A stretch of DNA of 64,000 nt. Source: Maricaulis maris. GTDB taxonomy: Bacteria; Pseudomonadota; Alphaproteobacteria; Caulobacterales; Maricaulaceae. The notes beneath the pieces are model-generated. The model was not told the DNA's origin, did not search any database, and saw only the letters and a list, made by a program, of their open reading frames with translations. How positions within the stretch are numbered: position 1 is the stretch's first letter; each line of letters starts with the position of its first letter. Below, piece after piece: positions 26,006 through 36,506 of this stretch. The stretch lies in assembly GCF_036322705.1 (NCBI RefSeq), contig NZ_AP027270.1, positions 2,109,501-2,173,500 on the forward strand, in the 5' to 3' direction. The position numbers and the translations under genes were made by a program.

Positions 26006-27879
26006 CAGGCACCTCCCGGCACGTTGTTGCCTAGATCGGCAAACACGCCGGCCCGGCTGGACGGATCCCGCGCGACGGTGCGTTGCAGGATGTCGCGCGC
26101 CGGCCGCGTCGCGGCTGAGGAGCCGCCGCCGTGCTCGACAACGACAACGCAGGCATATTTCGGTTCGGCTGCCGGCGCGTAACACATGAAGAGGCCATGA
26201 TCGCGCAGACGCCAGGGCAGATCGGCCTGCTCGCGGACGCCGCTTTCGCGCTCGGCCGCCGTGATGGAATAGACCTGCGCGGTGCCGGTCTTGCCCGCCA
26301 TCTCGATATCACCGAGCCCGAGGCCGCCGAGGGAATAGGACGTCCCGCCCGGCTCCTCGACAACGGCCCGCAAACCGTCGCGGACGCTGGCCAGCGCCGC
26401 ATCGTTGACACCGATATGGGCCGCCGGCGGCATCATCGCATTGCGATAGAGGGTGGGGGTCACCGCCCGGCCCGAGGCCACGCGCGCCGTCATCACCGCC
26501 AGCTGCAAGGGCGATGTGGTCACGAAGCCCTGCCCGATCCCGGTATTATAGGTGTCGCCGGTCGACCAGCCCTGGTCATACCGGGCCCGCTTCCAGGCCG
26601 GGTTCGGCATATTGCCGCGACGCACACCGGCGATGCCGATGTCGAATTGCTCACCGATGCCGAACCGGGTCGCCATCTCGTGGATGCGATCGATCCCGAG
26701 GCGTTCGGCGATTTCGTAGAAGAAAATGTCACAGGAAGTCTTCACCGCATCGCGCAGATTGACCGGCCCGTGGCCGCGCCGACGCCAGCAGTGGAATTCG
26801 CGATTTCCGAGCCGCACCGAGCCGGTACAGTTCACCCGCTCGGTCGGCGGGATGACGCCATGCTCCAGCGCGGCCGCCGCAACCACGGCCTTGAAGGTCG
26901 AGCCGGGCGGATAGGTCCCCTGGATCGACTTCTGGAACAGCGGATTATGGTCATTGTCGCGCAAGGCGGCGTAATCCGCCGAGGAAATCCCGCCAACAAA
27001 CAGGTTGGGATCAAAGCTGGGCGTCGAGACCAGCGCAATCAGCTCGCCCGTATTGACGTCCATCACCACCGCCGAGGCACTTTCCTGGCCAAGCCGTTCG
27101 TGGGCAAAGCGCTGGATATCGGCATCCAGAGTGAGGACGACATCCCGTCCCGCGACCGGCTCGGTCGATTGCTCTGGCAACTCGCGGATCACGCGGCCGC
27201 GGGCATTGACCTCGGTCTTCAGGGCACCGGCCTGCCCGCGCAAATCCATCTCGCGCGCGACCTCGACCCCGGTCTTGCCGACGCGGAAACCCGGGTGGCG
27301 AAGGAGCCGCTCGGCATCGCGCGGATTATTGGCAATGTCGTCGTCATTGGGCGGCTGAACATAGCCAATCACATGGGCAAAGGACGGGCCATAGGGATAG
27401 GAGCGCACCTCGCCGACATCCGGCGTCACACCGGCGAGATCCGGGGCGTTGAGATTGATCGAGGCAAAGGTATGCCAGTCCAGATCATCGGCGACGGTGA
27501 TGGCGTGGAAGCTGCGCTGGCCACGGGCCGTGCGCAGGACACGCTCGCGCTCATAATTGCTCAGCGGCAGGAAAGGCTGGAGGCGGTCGAGCGCCGAGCC
27601 GACATCGCCGGACTGCTCGGGCACCAGCAGGACCCGATAGCTGTCCCGATTATCGGCCACGGCAACACCGAAGCGGTCGAGGATCCGCCCGCGTGACGGC
27701 GGCAGCAGATTGAAATTGAACTGATTGTCTTCCGACATCAGCCGGTAGCGTTCGGTTTCGAGGACTTGCAGCGAATACAGGCGAGCGCCCAGCCCGAGGA
27801 AAGCGAGACCGCCCGCGCCTGCGGTCAGCAGGGCGCGGCGCGTGAATTTCAGATCCTGTTCCTGGCGGTCAGCACGCAT
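26005..27879 (-). CDS. mrdA: Penicillin-binding protein 2 (elongasome transpeptidase)
   Basis: The 624-residue class B PBP has a cytoplasmic tail and TM (about 14-36), then a dimerisation domain with the VTPDVGEVRSYPYG area. The transpeptidase motifs are S-T-F-K (Ser about 325), S-C-D (SxN-type, in KTSCDIFFYEIAERLG near 375) and K-T-G (AGKTGTAQVY near 535). It cross-links peptidoglycan during cylindrical growth together with RodA. The SxN position carries Cys-Asp, the usual form in PBP2. It is placed 12 bp after mreD. Confidence 0.96.
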   Translation of the reverse strand: MRADRQEQDLKFTRRALLTAGAGGLAFLGLGARLYSLQVLETERYRLMSEDNQFNFNLLPPSRGRILDRFGVAVADNRDSYRVLLVPEQSGDVGSALDRLQPFLPLSNYERERVLRTARGQRSFHAITVADDLDWHTFASINLNAPDLAGVTPDVGEVRSYPYGPSFAHVIGYVQPPNDDDIANNPRDAERLLRHPGFRVGKTGVEVAREMDLRGQAGALKTEVNARGRVIRELPEQSTEPVAGRDVVLTLDADIQRFAHERLGQESASAVVMDVNTGELIALVSTPSFDPNLFVGGISSADYAALRDNDHNPLFQKSIQGTYPPGSTFKAVVAAAALEHGVIPPTERVNCTGSVRLGNREFHCWRRRGHGPVNLRDAVKTSCDIFFYEIAERLGIDRIHEMATRFGIGEQFDIGIAGVRRGNMPNPAWKRARYDQGWSTGDTYNTGIGQGFVTTSPLQLAVMTARVASGRAVTPTLYRNAMMPPAAHIGVNDAALASVRDGLRAVVEEPGGTSYSLGGLGLGDIEMAGKTGTAQVYSITAAERESGVREQADLPWRLRDHGLFMCYAPAAEPKYACVVVVEHGGGSSAATRPARDILQRTVARDPSSRAGVFADLGNNVPGGA

Positions 27880-27891
27880 GGAAAACCGTCC

Positions 27892-28413
27892 TCATCCTCC
27901 GATAAAGCCGGAGCCGCGTGAGCGGCGGCGTTTCAGGACCAGATAGGCTGGCAGCGGGAACATCAGGAGCGACGCGGCGATCTCGATCACCAGCGGCTGC
28001 AGGTCGGCCATCTGCTCGAGGGCGAAACTGCCCGCCGCGAAGGCGAGACCATGGGCCAGCAGAAGCGTGGCGCCGAAGCGCAGCAGCACGGGTGGCAGAT
28101 CGCGCGGCATGCCTTCTTCCCCGCGAAAACGAAAGACCGAGATCGAGACCAGGTAGGACAGCGCCCATACGCCCATCGGCGCGCCGGTCAGGAGGTCCTG
28201 GGTCAAGCCGATGGCGAAGACCGCGATCGGCGGCATGAATTGCGGGCGAACACCGGACCACAGGAAAATGGCCATCAGCGTCAAGGTCGGCATGATCGTC
28301 AGCCCGTCAACGAGACGGGTCGGCGAGGCCTGGACGATCAGCGCCAGAAGGACAGAGACAAGACAGCCTGTCGCGGCGAGCCAGGGCGAGCTTCGGTCAG
28401 TCGGTTTTCTCAC
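27892..28413 (-). CDS. mreD: Rod-shape-determining membrane protein MreD
   Basis: This 173-residue protein has five or six TM helices. It shows the MreD pattern of a P-x-L-T-x-M-A-I-F-L-W stretch (about 43-53) and a GLTQDLLTGAPMGVWAL motif (about 69-85), the equivalent of G-x-x-x-D-x-L-x-G-x-x-G. It bridges MreC and the cytoplasmic elongasome. It overlaps the mreC stop by 4 bp and is followed by mrdA. Confidence 0.93.
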   Translation of the reverse strand: MRKPTDRSSPWLAATGCLVSVLLALIVQASPTRLVDGLTIMPTLTLMAIFLWSGVRPQFMPPIAVFAIGLTQDLLTGAPMGVWALSYLVSISVFRFRGEEGMPRDLPPVLLRFGATLLLAHGLAFAAGSFALEQMADLQPLVIEIAASLLMFPLPAYLVLKRRRSRGSGFIGG

Positions 28414-29378
28414 TGGACCTCCTCCGCCGCATTGGCCCCGTCGGTATCGACGTCATTGTCGCCATCATTGTTCCCGTCACCGGTCTCGGCGATCGCCGGA
28501 CCTGCGGTTTCCGGAACTTCCGGCTCGATCTCCCGGTCCGGCGGCGTCACCCGCTGGTAGGGCCAGACCCAGACAAAATCGACCGGCGCCTGGTCCGAAT
28601 AGAGCCGGACGCGCCAGCCGCCATCGCGGGTCGCCACCGCCTCACCTACCGGCAAGCCCCGCGGCAGGATACCATCATCACCGGACGATACGATCCGGTC
28701 GCCGGGCTGGATGTCCGGCGCCCGGCCAACATAGTCCAGACGCGGGAACTCAGAATTGTCCCCGACCAGGATCGCCCGGGCGTTCGAGCGGTCGGCCATG
28801 ACGGGAATGCGTGAATTGAGGTCGGTCAGCAACAGCACCCGCGCCGAGCGGCGGCCGGTCTCGTAGACCCGCCCCACCAGGCCATAAAGATTGATCACCG
28901 GGAAGCCGTCGCTGATACCGGCCTCGCTGCCGCGGCCGATCAGGCGCGCCCGGACAAAGGGGCCACGCGGGTCGGCGACAGTCCAGGCGCCGATCCGGTC
29001 CTCGATGGCAGCGCTCTCCACATCGAGGGCGTCTTCATAGATTTCGATGCGGTCGCGCTGGCGATAAGCCAGGTCTTCCCAGTAGCGAGCCTCGATCAAT
29101 TGCTGGCGCAGCTGGGCATTCTCATCGACGAGTTCGCCCTGTCGACGCCAGTAGGGACCGATATTCTTGATCCCGCGCAGGGGCTGGGCAACCAGATCGA
29201 GAAGCGGGGCTGCGACATCGGTGAAGCCGGCCCGGAAGCTGGCAAACGGGGCCGAGCGGGAGGCCGGACGATCAAAGGCGATCAACGCGCCGGAAACGAC
29301 GAGAAGGGCAATGAACAGCGTTCGCGAAAAGCGGACACCCTGGTCACCATCATGTCGTGTCGAGCGTCGTGACGCCAA
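28410..29378 (-). CDS. mreC: Rod-shape-determining protein MreC
   Basis: The 322-residue protein has a cytoplasmic N terminus, one TM helix (about 18-38) and a short coiled coil (WRRQGELVDENAQLRQQL, about 78-95). The beta-barrel pair domain (about 120-270) includes GLVGRVYETGRRSARVLLLTD and DGILPRGLPVGEV. The C-terminal 50 residues are a Pro/Glu/Asp-rich disordered extension, seen in several alphaproteobacterial MreC proteins. It organises PBP2 in the periplasm. It starts 37 bp after mreB. Confidence 0.94.
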   Translation of the reverse strand: MASRRSTRHDGDQGVRFSRTLFIALLVVSGALIAFDRPASRSAPFASFRAGFTDVAAPLLDLVAQPLRGIKNIGPYWRRQGELVDENAQLRQQLIEARYWEDLAYRQRDRIEIYEDALDVESAAIEDRIGAWTVADPRGPFVRARLIGRGSEAGISDGFPVINLYGLVGRVYETGRRSARVLLLTDLNSRIPVMADRSNARAILVGDNSEFPRLDYVGRAPDIQPGDRIVSSGDDGILPRGLPVGEAVATRDGGWRVRLYSDQAPVDFVWVWPYQRVTPPDREIEPEVPETAGPAIAETGDGNNDGDNDVDTDGANAAEEVQ

Positions 29379-29414
29379 CGCCTCACTCCTTCTCCCCCGT
29401 TACGTTGGTGGAGA

Positions 29415-30575
<1,161 letters not shown>

Positions 30576-30598
30576 TTAATCAGTCGTCAGGCGCCCGC

Positions 30599-31363
30599 TC
30601 AGGTTTTCGGTGACCGGGTCTCGGATGCGGGCGTTTCCGCGGCATCCTTGGCGAGCACCGCCGACGCCCCCCGGTTGCGGCGCAACCAGATCCGGGCCAG
30701 CAGCATGATGCCGATCCAGGCCAGGGCGGCGGCCGCAAAGGCAATGCCGACCAGCACCTTGCCCTCCGACAGCATGGTCCGGATGCTCTCCCCCATCAGG
30801 GCAACAATGAAAATCTTGGGCGCCGATCCCAGCGCCGTCCCCAGCGCAAAGGCCCAGTAGGGCGTGCGGGCAACACCAAATCCCATATTGACGACGATGA
30901 AAGGCCCGGACGGGACCCAGCGGACCACCATCGAGGCCAACAAGCCGTTACGCCCGATAAAATCGGAAATGCGGTTGGCCCAGTCGCCGCCATAGCGCTT
31001 GAAGAGATCGGCGCCGAAATAGCGCCCGATGACATAATTGACGGCGGCTGAAACCTGGGTCGCGATGAAGGCATAGATGGCGCCATTCGTCGGCCCGAAA
31101 GCGACCAGGGACGCGGCCGCCAGCCCGAACTGGGGCGCCCCCACGAAGGACAGGGCCGTGAAGACGAGGATGGTCAGGGGCAGCGCGTACCACTGGCTGG
31201 CCGACGCCTCGAACCAGCTGCCCGCGGCACCCGGCTCCACATCGAGCACGAAACGCCCGATCACGAACACGATCGCGACCACCGCGAACAAGGCAACCGA
31301 CACACCCACAGCGCGGACCGCGCGGGCGTCCATACGCAGGAAAAAATCGGTCAGTCGGTTCAT
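30599..31363 (-). CDS. TVP38/TMEM64-family membrane protein (VTT/DedA-like)
   Basis: The 254-residue protein has about six hydrophobic segments. It shows the VTT-domain pattern: a FVGAPQFGLAAASLVAFGPTNGAIYAF region near 78-104, then G-RYFGADLF, and the MVVRWVPSGPFIVVNMGFGVART motif near 145-167, including the conserved Arg-x-x-P. Proteins of this fold are thought to scramble or flip phospholipids. It is monocistronic, lying between the mre operon and a small DNA-binding-like gene. Confidence 0.85.
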   Translation of the reverse strand: MNRLTDFFLRMDARAVRAVGVSVALFAVVAIVFVIGRFVLDVEPGAAGSWFEASASQWYALPLTILVFTALSFVGAPQFGLAAASLVAFGPTNGAIYAFIATQVSAAVNYVIGRYFGADLFKRYGGDWANRISDFIGRNGLLASMVVRWVPSGPFIVVNMGFGVARTPYWAFALGTALGSAPKIFIVALMGESIRTMLSEGKVLVGIAFAAAALAWIGIMLLARIWLRRNRGASAVLAKDAAETPASETRSPKT

Positions 31364-31426
31364 GTCAGCAGGAGCCCGGTCAAAGCGAGGGATCGCCTAA
31401 CTAAGCACGCTTTGCCCGGCGGGCAA

Positions 31427-31951
31427 TCACCCTGCGCCGTTTTCATCGCGCGGCGGCTGGCCGCTCATGTCGATGGCCTCGCCGGAAGCAATGGCCGCCA
31501 GCTTGACGCGCTGGATGGCCAGCACACCCAATTGCTCGTCGAGCACTTTCAGGATCTCGCGGGCCTCGTCCTGGTCGATGCGGCCGGGCGATTTCTCGGT
31601 CTCGCTCAGGCTTTCCATGATGGCGGAAATATTGCGCGCATTGCGGCGGCTCGCCTCACCGGCAAGTGCCAGCCAGTTGGCATCGTCAGCCTTCTCGATC
31701 GGCAGGAAGATCCCGCCGGCGAGGGCCGCGAGATGCTGGGCCGCGGCGGAAGCGCCGGACTCGGTCAGCTTGGCGATCCGGGCGTAGGAAATCTCGTTGG
31801 AAGAGTCAGGATCGGCGAGCGCATAGACGCGGGTCCGGCTGAGGTCGAGCAATTCCATGACCGACGGGATGCCGCCGACTTCCTCGAACACACGCGCCAC
31901 GACTTCCTTGGGTTCGCCATAGCGGCGGATCTTCACAGGATTGAATGCCAT
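31427..31951 (-). CDS. Hypothetical protein with a possible helix-turn-helix
   Basis: This 174-residue soluble protein has an N-terminal section (GGIPSVMELLDLSRTRVYALADPDSSNEISYARIAKLTESG, spread over about 25-65) resembling the folded core of phage CII-like regulators, with an HTH followed by a Pro-Asp containing turn. The rest is helical, with a 'LDEQLGVLAIQRVKLAAIA' type amphipathic section. The similarity to CII is weak and from memory. ATG 31951 is used; a longer frame to 32068 would overlap the neighbour's end. Confidence 0.6.
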   Translation of the reverse strand: MAFNPVKIRRYGEPKEVVARVFEEVGGIPSVMELLDLSRTRVYALADPDSSNEISYARIAKLTESGASAAAQHLAALAGGIFLPIEKADDANWLALAGEASRRNARNISAIMESLSETEKSPGRIDQDEAREILKVLDEQLGVLAIQRVKLAAIASGEAIDMSGQPPRDENGAG

Positions 31952-32015
31952 TTGGGTGCCCCCGCACACGATTCTGGTTCCGAATAACCCTATTACAGGT
32001 GCCGACACTTGTTGG

Positions 32016-33065
32016 CTATTTCGTGGCACCGTAAATCCGCGACCGCAATTCCGCGCCCGCAGCTTCAATCGGCAGGGTCCGGTCAGCGGCGCGCTCGGCC
32101 TTCATCGCGTCCCCGGCCTCATAGGTCTCGACCCATTTGCGCGCAAAGCGGTCGCTCTCGATATCGGCCATGGCGTCATCGAAGACACGCTTCAGCTCCG
32201 GGCCGGCAATCCGGTCCTCGATCTGGCGGGCGCCGAATTCGGCGGTGTCAGAGATCGCCTCATACATGCCGGCGATGCCCCGGGACTGGATCAGGTCAGC
32301 GAGATATTTGATCTCGTGGACACAGTCGATATAGGCCATGCGCTCGCTGACACCGGCCGCCACAAGGCGCTCATAGCTCGCCTTGGCCAGCGCCACCAAG
32401 CCGCCAACCAGAACAACCTGTTCGCCGAACAGATCCGAAACCGTCTCCTCGCGGAAGGTGGTCGGGAAAATGCCAACCTGGCCCGAGCCGATCGCCGCGA
32501 GGTAAGCCAGCGCCAGCTCCCGGGCCTGACCGGATGCATCCTGGTGCACCGCCCAAAAGCCGATCAGCCCGCTACCCTTCTCGAACTCCTGACGCACCGC
32601 GCCGCCGGGCCCCTTGGCCGCCGCCAGGATGATATCGGCATCGGCGGGCGGGGCGATCAGACCGTAGTGGATGGAGAAGCCGTGACAGACGATCAGCGCC
32701 TGGCCCGGCTTGCGATGCGGCTCGATGGCCTCGGTCCAGATCTGGCGATGTGCCTCGTCGGCGGCCAGAAGGGAGATCGCATCGGCCCACGCCGCGGCTT
32801 CCGGCAGGGAGACCACCTCAAACCCGTCGGCCTCGGCCTTCACCCGCGACGGCGAGCCGTCCCGCAGGGCAATGCGGATCCCGGACACACCGCTATCGCG
32901 CAGGCACAGCGCGTGGGACCGGCCATGATTGCCGTAGCCGACAATCGCCAGTCGGCGGCTCTGAATGGGCTTCAGGTCGATATCCCGCGTGTAAAGCGGT
33001 TCCGTCGTCTCCACCGTCATCTGGCGACTCACTCCCGGCTTGATCGGGCCGATAGGACGGATCAT
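32016..33065 (-). CDS. Divergent ketol-acid reductoisomerase (IlvC-like)
   Basis: The 349-residue protein (or 334 from ATG 33020) follows class I KARI end to end. The Rossmann loop is GYGNHGRSHALCLRDSG instead of the usual GYGSQGHAHALNLRDSG. A HGFSIHYG region holds the catalytic His, and KGPG, DLFGEQVVLVGG and SDTAEFG follow. The metal ligands Asp and Glu of DLFGE are kept, but the helix that normally reads YFECLHELK reads YIDCVHEIK, so the Glu ligand is Asp. It may be a specialised paralogue rather than the valine/isoleucine enzyme. It lies 38 bp behind miaA. Confidence 0.8.
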   Translation of the reverse strand: MIRPIGPIKPGVSRQMTVETTEPLYTRDIDLKPIQSRRLAIVGYGNHGRSHALCLRDSGVSGIRIALRDGSPSRVKAEADGFEVVSLPEAAAWADAISLLAADEAHRQIWTEAIEPHRKPGQALIVCHGFSIHYGLIAPPADADIILAAAKGPGGAVRQEFEKGSGLIGFWAVHQDASGQARELALAYLAAIGSGQVGIFPTTFREETVSDLFGEQVVLVGGLVALAKASYERLVAAGVSERMAYIDCVHEIKYLADLIQSRGIAGMYEAISDTAEFGARQIEDRIAGPELKRVFDDAMADIESDRFARKWVETYEAGDAMKAERAADRTLPIEAAGAELRSRIYGATK

Positions 33066-33103
33066 TGACGTCCCTGTCCAGCCGCAGGCCCCTTCCCTGT
33101 CGG

Positions 33104-34021
33104 TCAGGTATCGAGCAAATCCGCCAGCGCAGAGCGGGCCTGCACCGGGTCGAGCGAGCGAATGCGCGGCCAGCTGCCGGTCTGGTTGCGGAACCAGGTG
33201 CTCTGACGCTTGGCGTAGCGGCGACTGTCGCGCTTGGCGAGCTCGACGGCCTCGGCCCGCGACAGCTCGCCACGCAGATAAGCCATCAATTGCGGGACGC
33301 CGAGCGCCTTGCTGGCCGGCAGGGTCGGATCCAGTCCGCGCGCCGCAAAGGCCGCGACCTCGTCCAGCGCGCCGGCCTCCAGCATGCGATCGAACCGATG
33401 TTCGATCCGCGCATAGAGCGCCTCCCGGTCCGGCTCGATCACCAGGCCGCGCCACTCGGAGGCGGCCAGCGGCGCGACGGTGTCGGCCTGGAAGTCACTC
33501 AGCGCGCGACCGGTTTCAAACGCGACCTCGACAATCCGCATCAGGCGCTGCCGGTCGGCCGCCTTGACCCGCTGCGCGGCGACCGGATCGCGGCGCAGCG
33601 CCTCGGCCCTCAGCCCGGACAGGCCGGCAGCCTCCAGCAGCGCGGCCGTCCGCGACCGGGCCGCGGCACCGATCTCGGGCACTTCGGCCAACCCCCTGAT
33701 AAGGGCATTGAAATAGAGACCGGTGCCGCCCACCAGGATGGGAACCCTGCCCCGGTCCCGGCAGCCGGCGATCAACGCCAGAACGTCACTGGTCCACTGC
33801 CCGACGGAATAACGTGTGGCCGGGTCGATCGTCCCGAACAGGTGATGCGGCACGCGCGCGCGCTCATCAGCATCGGGCTGCGCCGTGATCAGTGCCAGAC
33901 CGTCATAGATCTGCATCGAGTCGGCATTGATGATTTCACCGCCGAGGATCTCGGCAGCAGCCAGCGAGAGCGCCGTCTTGCCCGCTGCCGTGGGGCCAGC
34001 AATCAGCAGGCAGGGCGTCAC
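33104..34021 (-). CDS. miaA: tRNA dimethylallyltransferase
   Basis: This 305-residue enzyme adds a dimethylallyl group to A37 of tRNAs reading UNN codons. The P-loop GPTAAGKTALSLAAAE is at about 9-24, followed by INADSMQIYDGLALITAQP with the conserved Asp and Thr. PHHLFGTIDPATRYSVGQW, PILVGGTGLYFNALI and a C-terminal region with YAKRQSTWFRNQ are all family signatures. Its ATG overlaps the stop of the upstream DegP-type gene by 4 bp. Confidence 0.96.
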   Translation of the reverse strand: MTPCLLIAGPTAAGKTALSLAAAEILGGEIINADSMQIYDGLALITAQPDADERARVPHHLFGTIDPATRYSVGQWTSDVLALIAGCRDRGRVPILVGGTGLYFNALIRGLAEVPEIGAAARSRTAALLEAAGLSGLRAEALRRDPVAAQRVKAADRQRLMRIVEVAFETGRALSDFQADTVAPLAASEWRGLVIEPDREALYARIEHRFDRMLEAGALDEVAAFAARGLDPTLPASKALGVPQLMAYLRGELSRAEAVELAKRDSRRYAKRQSTWFRNQTGSWPRIRSLDPVQARSALADLLDT

Positions 34022-35391
34022 GGCCGGATCGATTGCAGCACGTACTGGCCGCCGCGATTGATCTGGAAGCGGACCGGGCCGCCACCCTGGGCCTCGACGA
34101 TCTCGCGGATCGCGGCGAGGCTGTCCACACGGGTGAACTCGACTTCCTCGATGACATCGCCCGGACGGACCTTGCCGGCCGCATCGCTGGCCGCGTCGAC
34201 CTCGGTCACCAGCACACCCTCGGCGTCGGGATGGACCCGGAAACGCCGGCGCGAGGCGGTATCGAGGACACCGAAGGTCATGCCCATGATCTCGTTGCCG
34301 CTGCCGGTGGCCGGTGCGACGACTTCGGCATTGGCCGTGCTTGCCGCGCCATCGCCCTCGGACAGTTCGCCGACCGTGATGGCAATCGTCATCGGCCGGT
34401 CTCGGCGGATGATGGACAGTTCGATCTCGCGGCCGATCTCGGTCTCGGCCACCATGCGCGGGAAGGACCGGCTGTCGCGCACGCGCTGCCCGTCAAACTC
34501 GAGTACCAGGTCACCGGTCCGCAGGCCGCTATCCGCCGCCGGACCATCGGGCTCGATGCGCGAGACGATCGCACCATAGGGCGAAGCCAGCTCATAGCTC
34601 TCGGCCAGTTCCGGCGTCACGCGCTGGACCGACACGCCGAGCCAGCCGCGGCGGGTCTCGCCGAACTCGACCAGCTGGTTGACGACGACATTGGCGAGAT
34701 TGGACGGAATGGAAAGCGAGATGCCGACGCTGGCCCCGGTCGGCGACAGGATGAGCGTGTTCACGCCCACGACTTCGCCATCCATGTTGAAGAGGGGGCC
34801 GCCGGAATTACCGGTATTGATGGCGACATCGGTCTGGATGTAGTCGTCATAGCGACCGCCCGCCTCACGACCGCGGGCCGAGACCACGCCGGCTGTCAGC
34901 GTGCCGCCAAGCCCGAACGGGTTGCCGATCGCGATCACCCAGTCACCGACCCTTGCGGCATCGCTGTCGGCAAAGGCGACGAAGGGCATTGGCTCGCTGA
35001 CATCCATCTGCAGCACGGCAAGGTCGGTGACGCTGTCGATCCCCACCACCTCGGCGCGGAAAACGCGGCCGTCCGGCAGCGAGACCTCGACCTCGTCGGC
35101 CCCGTCAATGACGTGATTATTGGTCACCACCAGGCCGCCGGCATCGATAATGAAGCCCGAGCCCAGCGAATTGGCGATGCGCGGCGCAGAGCCGAAAATA
35201 TCGTTGAAGCGTTCCAGCGGTGAGCCCTCGGGAAATTCCGGCAGGCCGTCCTCACTGTCCAGCCGCTGGGCGGCGGAGATGTTCACCACGGCGGGCGACA
35301 GGCGCTCGGCCAGGTCGGCAAAACCGTCCGGATGCGCGTGAGCCAGGGGGGGGGCGACCAGGAAGAGAATGAGAACCAGGAGACGCTGCAT
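34018..35391 (-). CDS. Periplasmic serine protease of the DegP/HtrA (Do) family
   Basis: The 457-residue protease has a signal peptide (1-19). The trypsin-like domain carries the triad His about 94 (VTNNHVIDG), Asp about 124 (DSVTDLAVLQ) and Ser about 196 (GNSGGPLFN). Two PDZ domains follow, at about 250-340 (GWLGVSVQRVTPELA) and 365-450. It degrades or refolds damaged envelope proteins. It is the first gene of a degP-miaA-ilvC-like run. The pair of PDZ domains argues for a DegP/DegQ member rather than DegS. Confidence 0.95.
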   Translation of the reverse strand: MQRLLVLILFLVAPPLAHAHPDGFADLAERLSPAVVNISAAQRLDSEDGLPEFPEGSPLERFNDIFGSAPRIANSLGSGFIIDAGGLVVTNNHVIDGADEVEVSLPDGRVFRAEVVGIDSVTDLAVLQMDVSEPMPFVAFADSDAARVGDWVIAIGNPFGLGGTLTAGVVSARGREAGGRYDDYIQTDVAINTGNSGGPLFNMDGEVVGVNTLILSPTGASVGISLSIPSNLANVVVNQLVEFGETRRGWLGVSVQRVTPELAESYELASPYGAIVSRIEPDGPAADSGLRTGDLVLEFDGQRVRDSRSFPRMVAETEIGREIELSIIRRDRPMTIAITVGELSEGDGAASTANAEVVAPATGSGNEIMGMTFGVLDTASRRRFRVHPDAEGVLVTEVDAASDAAGKVRPGDVIEEVEFTRVDSLAAIREIVEAQGGGPVRFQINRGGQYVLQSIRP

Positions 35392-35562
35392 CGAAATCCG
35401 CCGTGTTTGTGAGCCAGCCGTGTCGGGTCTGCGGCTGTGTGCAAGTTCGGGACCGCTATGGTGAATACCGCTTCGTCAGGGTCGGCTGCAACCGCGCTGA
35501 CACTTTTGTCATACGCATGACAGGGCGGTCAGGATTGCGCCTTGCAGCACCGGACCGGCGGC

Positions 35563-35604
35563 AAAAACAAAGGGGCCCGGCACGCTTGCGCAGCACCGGG
35601 CCCC
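35563..35604 (-). terminator. Rho-independent terminator of the thyA-hflC run
   Basis: On the minus strand a perfect 9-bp stem (GGGGCCCGG / CCGGGCCCC) with a 15-nt loop is followed by TTTGTTTTTG. It lies 24 bp after the hflC stop and is the clearest terminator in the window. Confidence 0.92.
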
Positions 35605-35627
35605 GTATGTTGGCGTCGAGACGCCCG

Positions 35628-36506
35628 TTACTCGCCGGCCTGCGTCCGGAAGTAGCGGAAGAATTCGGAGTCCGGCGGGATGACGATCGGGGTGCCATCC
35701 ACAATGGTCTCTTCATAAGCGAGCATCGAGCGGTAGAAGGTGAAGAACTCCGCATCCCGGCTGTAGGCCAGGGCGTAGATCTCGTTCCGGCGGGCGTCAC
35801 CGGCACCGCGGGTCCGCTCCGATTCGGCGCGGGCTTCAGCGCGGATGATCGTCGCCTGACGCGAGGCGTCAGCCCGGATCTCGGTGGCTTCCTGGTCACC
35901 CTCAGCGCGGATGCGGGCGGCTTCCTGCTGACGCTCGGCGCGCATCCGGTCGAACACCCGGTTGGCGATCTGCTGCGGCAGGTCGGCCCGCAGGATGCGG
36001 ACATCGATCACTTCGATGCCGAGATCCTGAGTCGCCACCTGGGCTTCCACACGACCGCGGACCCGCACCATCAGCTCGGCACGCTGGCCGGAGATGACTT
36101 CGTTGGCGGGGATCGAGGCGATCACGCCACGCAGGCTGTCATCCATGATGGAGCGCAGGCGGGCGCGGGCGCCGGCCTCATTGGTCACCGTCTGGTAGAA
36201 GCGCAGCGGATCGGTGATCCGGTAGCGCAGGAAGGCGTCCACGACGAGACGGACCTGGTCCGCAGCCTGGATTTCCTCCGGCTGCATGTCGAATTCCAGG
36301 TTCCGCTTCTCGAACATGACCACGTCCATGATGAACGGGATCTTGAAGTGGAGGCCCGGATTGTCCTGGCCCGGCTGGTTGATGGCACCGACCGGCTCAC
36401 CCAGGCGAACAAGCAGGGCCTGTTCGCGTTCATCAACGGTATAGACGCTCTGCAAGCCGATGAAGACGGCGAGGACGAGCGCAATGATTCCAACGATACG
36501 GATCAT
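35628..36506 (-). CDS. hflC: HflC, SPFH-domain modulator of the FtsH protease
   Basis: This 292-residue protein has one N-terminal TM helix (about 4-22). The SPFH/band-7 domain reads VYTVDEREQALLVRLGEPVG and PGLHFKIPFIMDV, and a long Ala/Arg/Glu coiled coil (AERQQEAARIRAEGDQEA, about 196-213) follows. With HflK it forms a cage around FtsH in the inner membrane and limits its proteolysis. Its start overlaps the last base of the hflK stop. Confidence 0.95.
   Translation of the reverse strand: MIRIVGIIALVLAVFIGLQSVYTVDEREQALLVRLGEPVGAINQPGQDNPGLHFKIPFIMDVVMFEKRNLEFDMQPEEIQAADQVRLVVDAFLRYRITDPLRFYQTVTNEAGARARLRSIMDDSLRGVIASIPANEVISGQRAELMVRVRGRVEAQVATQDLGIEVIDVRILRADLPQQIANRVFDRMRAERQQEAARIRAEGDQEATEIRADASRQATIIRAEARAESERTRGAGDARRNEIYALAYSRDAEFFTFYRSMLAYEETIVDGTPIVIPPDSEFFRYFRTQAGE

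Noticed and set aside
24758-26182. 474-codon frame on the plus strand opposite rodA
   Set aside because: It lies fully antisense to rodA and the NSS start, has no family features and is rich in Gly, Arg, His and Gln; a shadow frame caused by high G+C.
32016-33455. 479-codon extended version of the IlvC-like gene
   Set aside because: The extension runs antisense-free but through the miaA gene in another frame and is not part of KARI; the family starts near 33065 or 33020.
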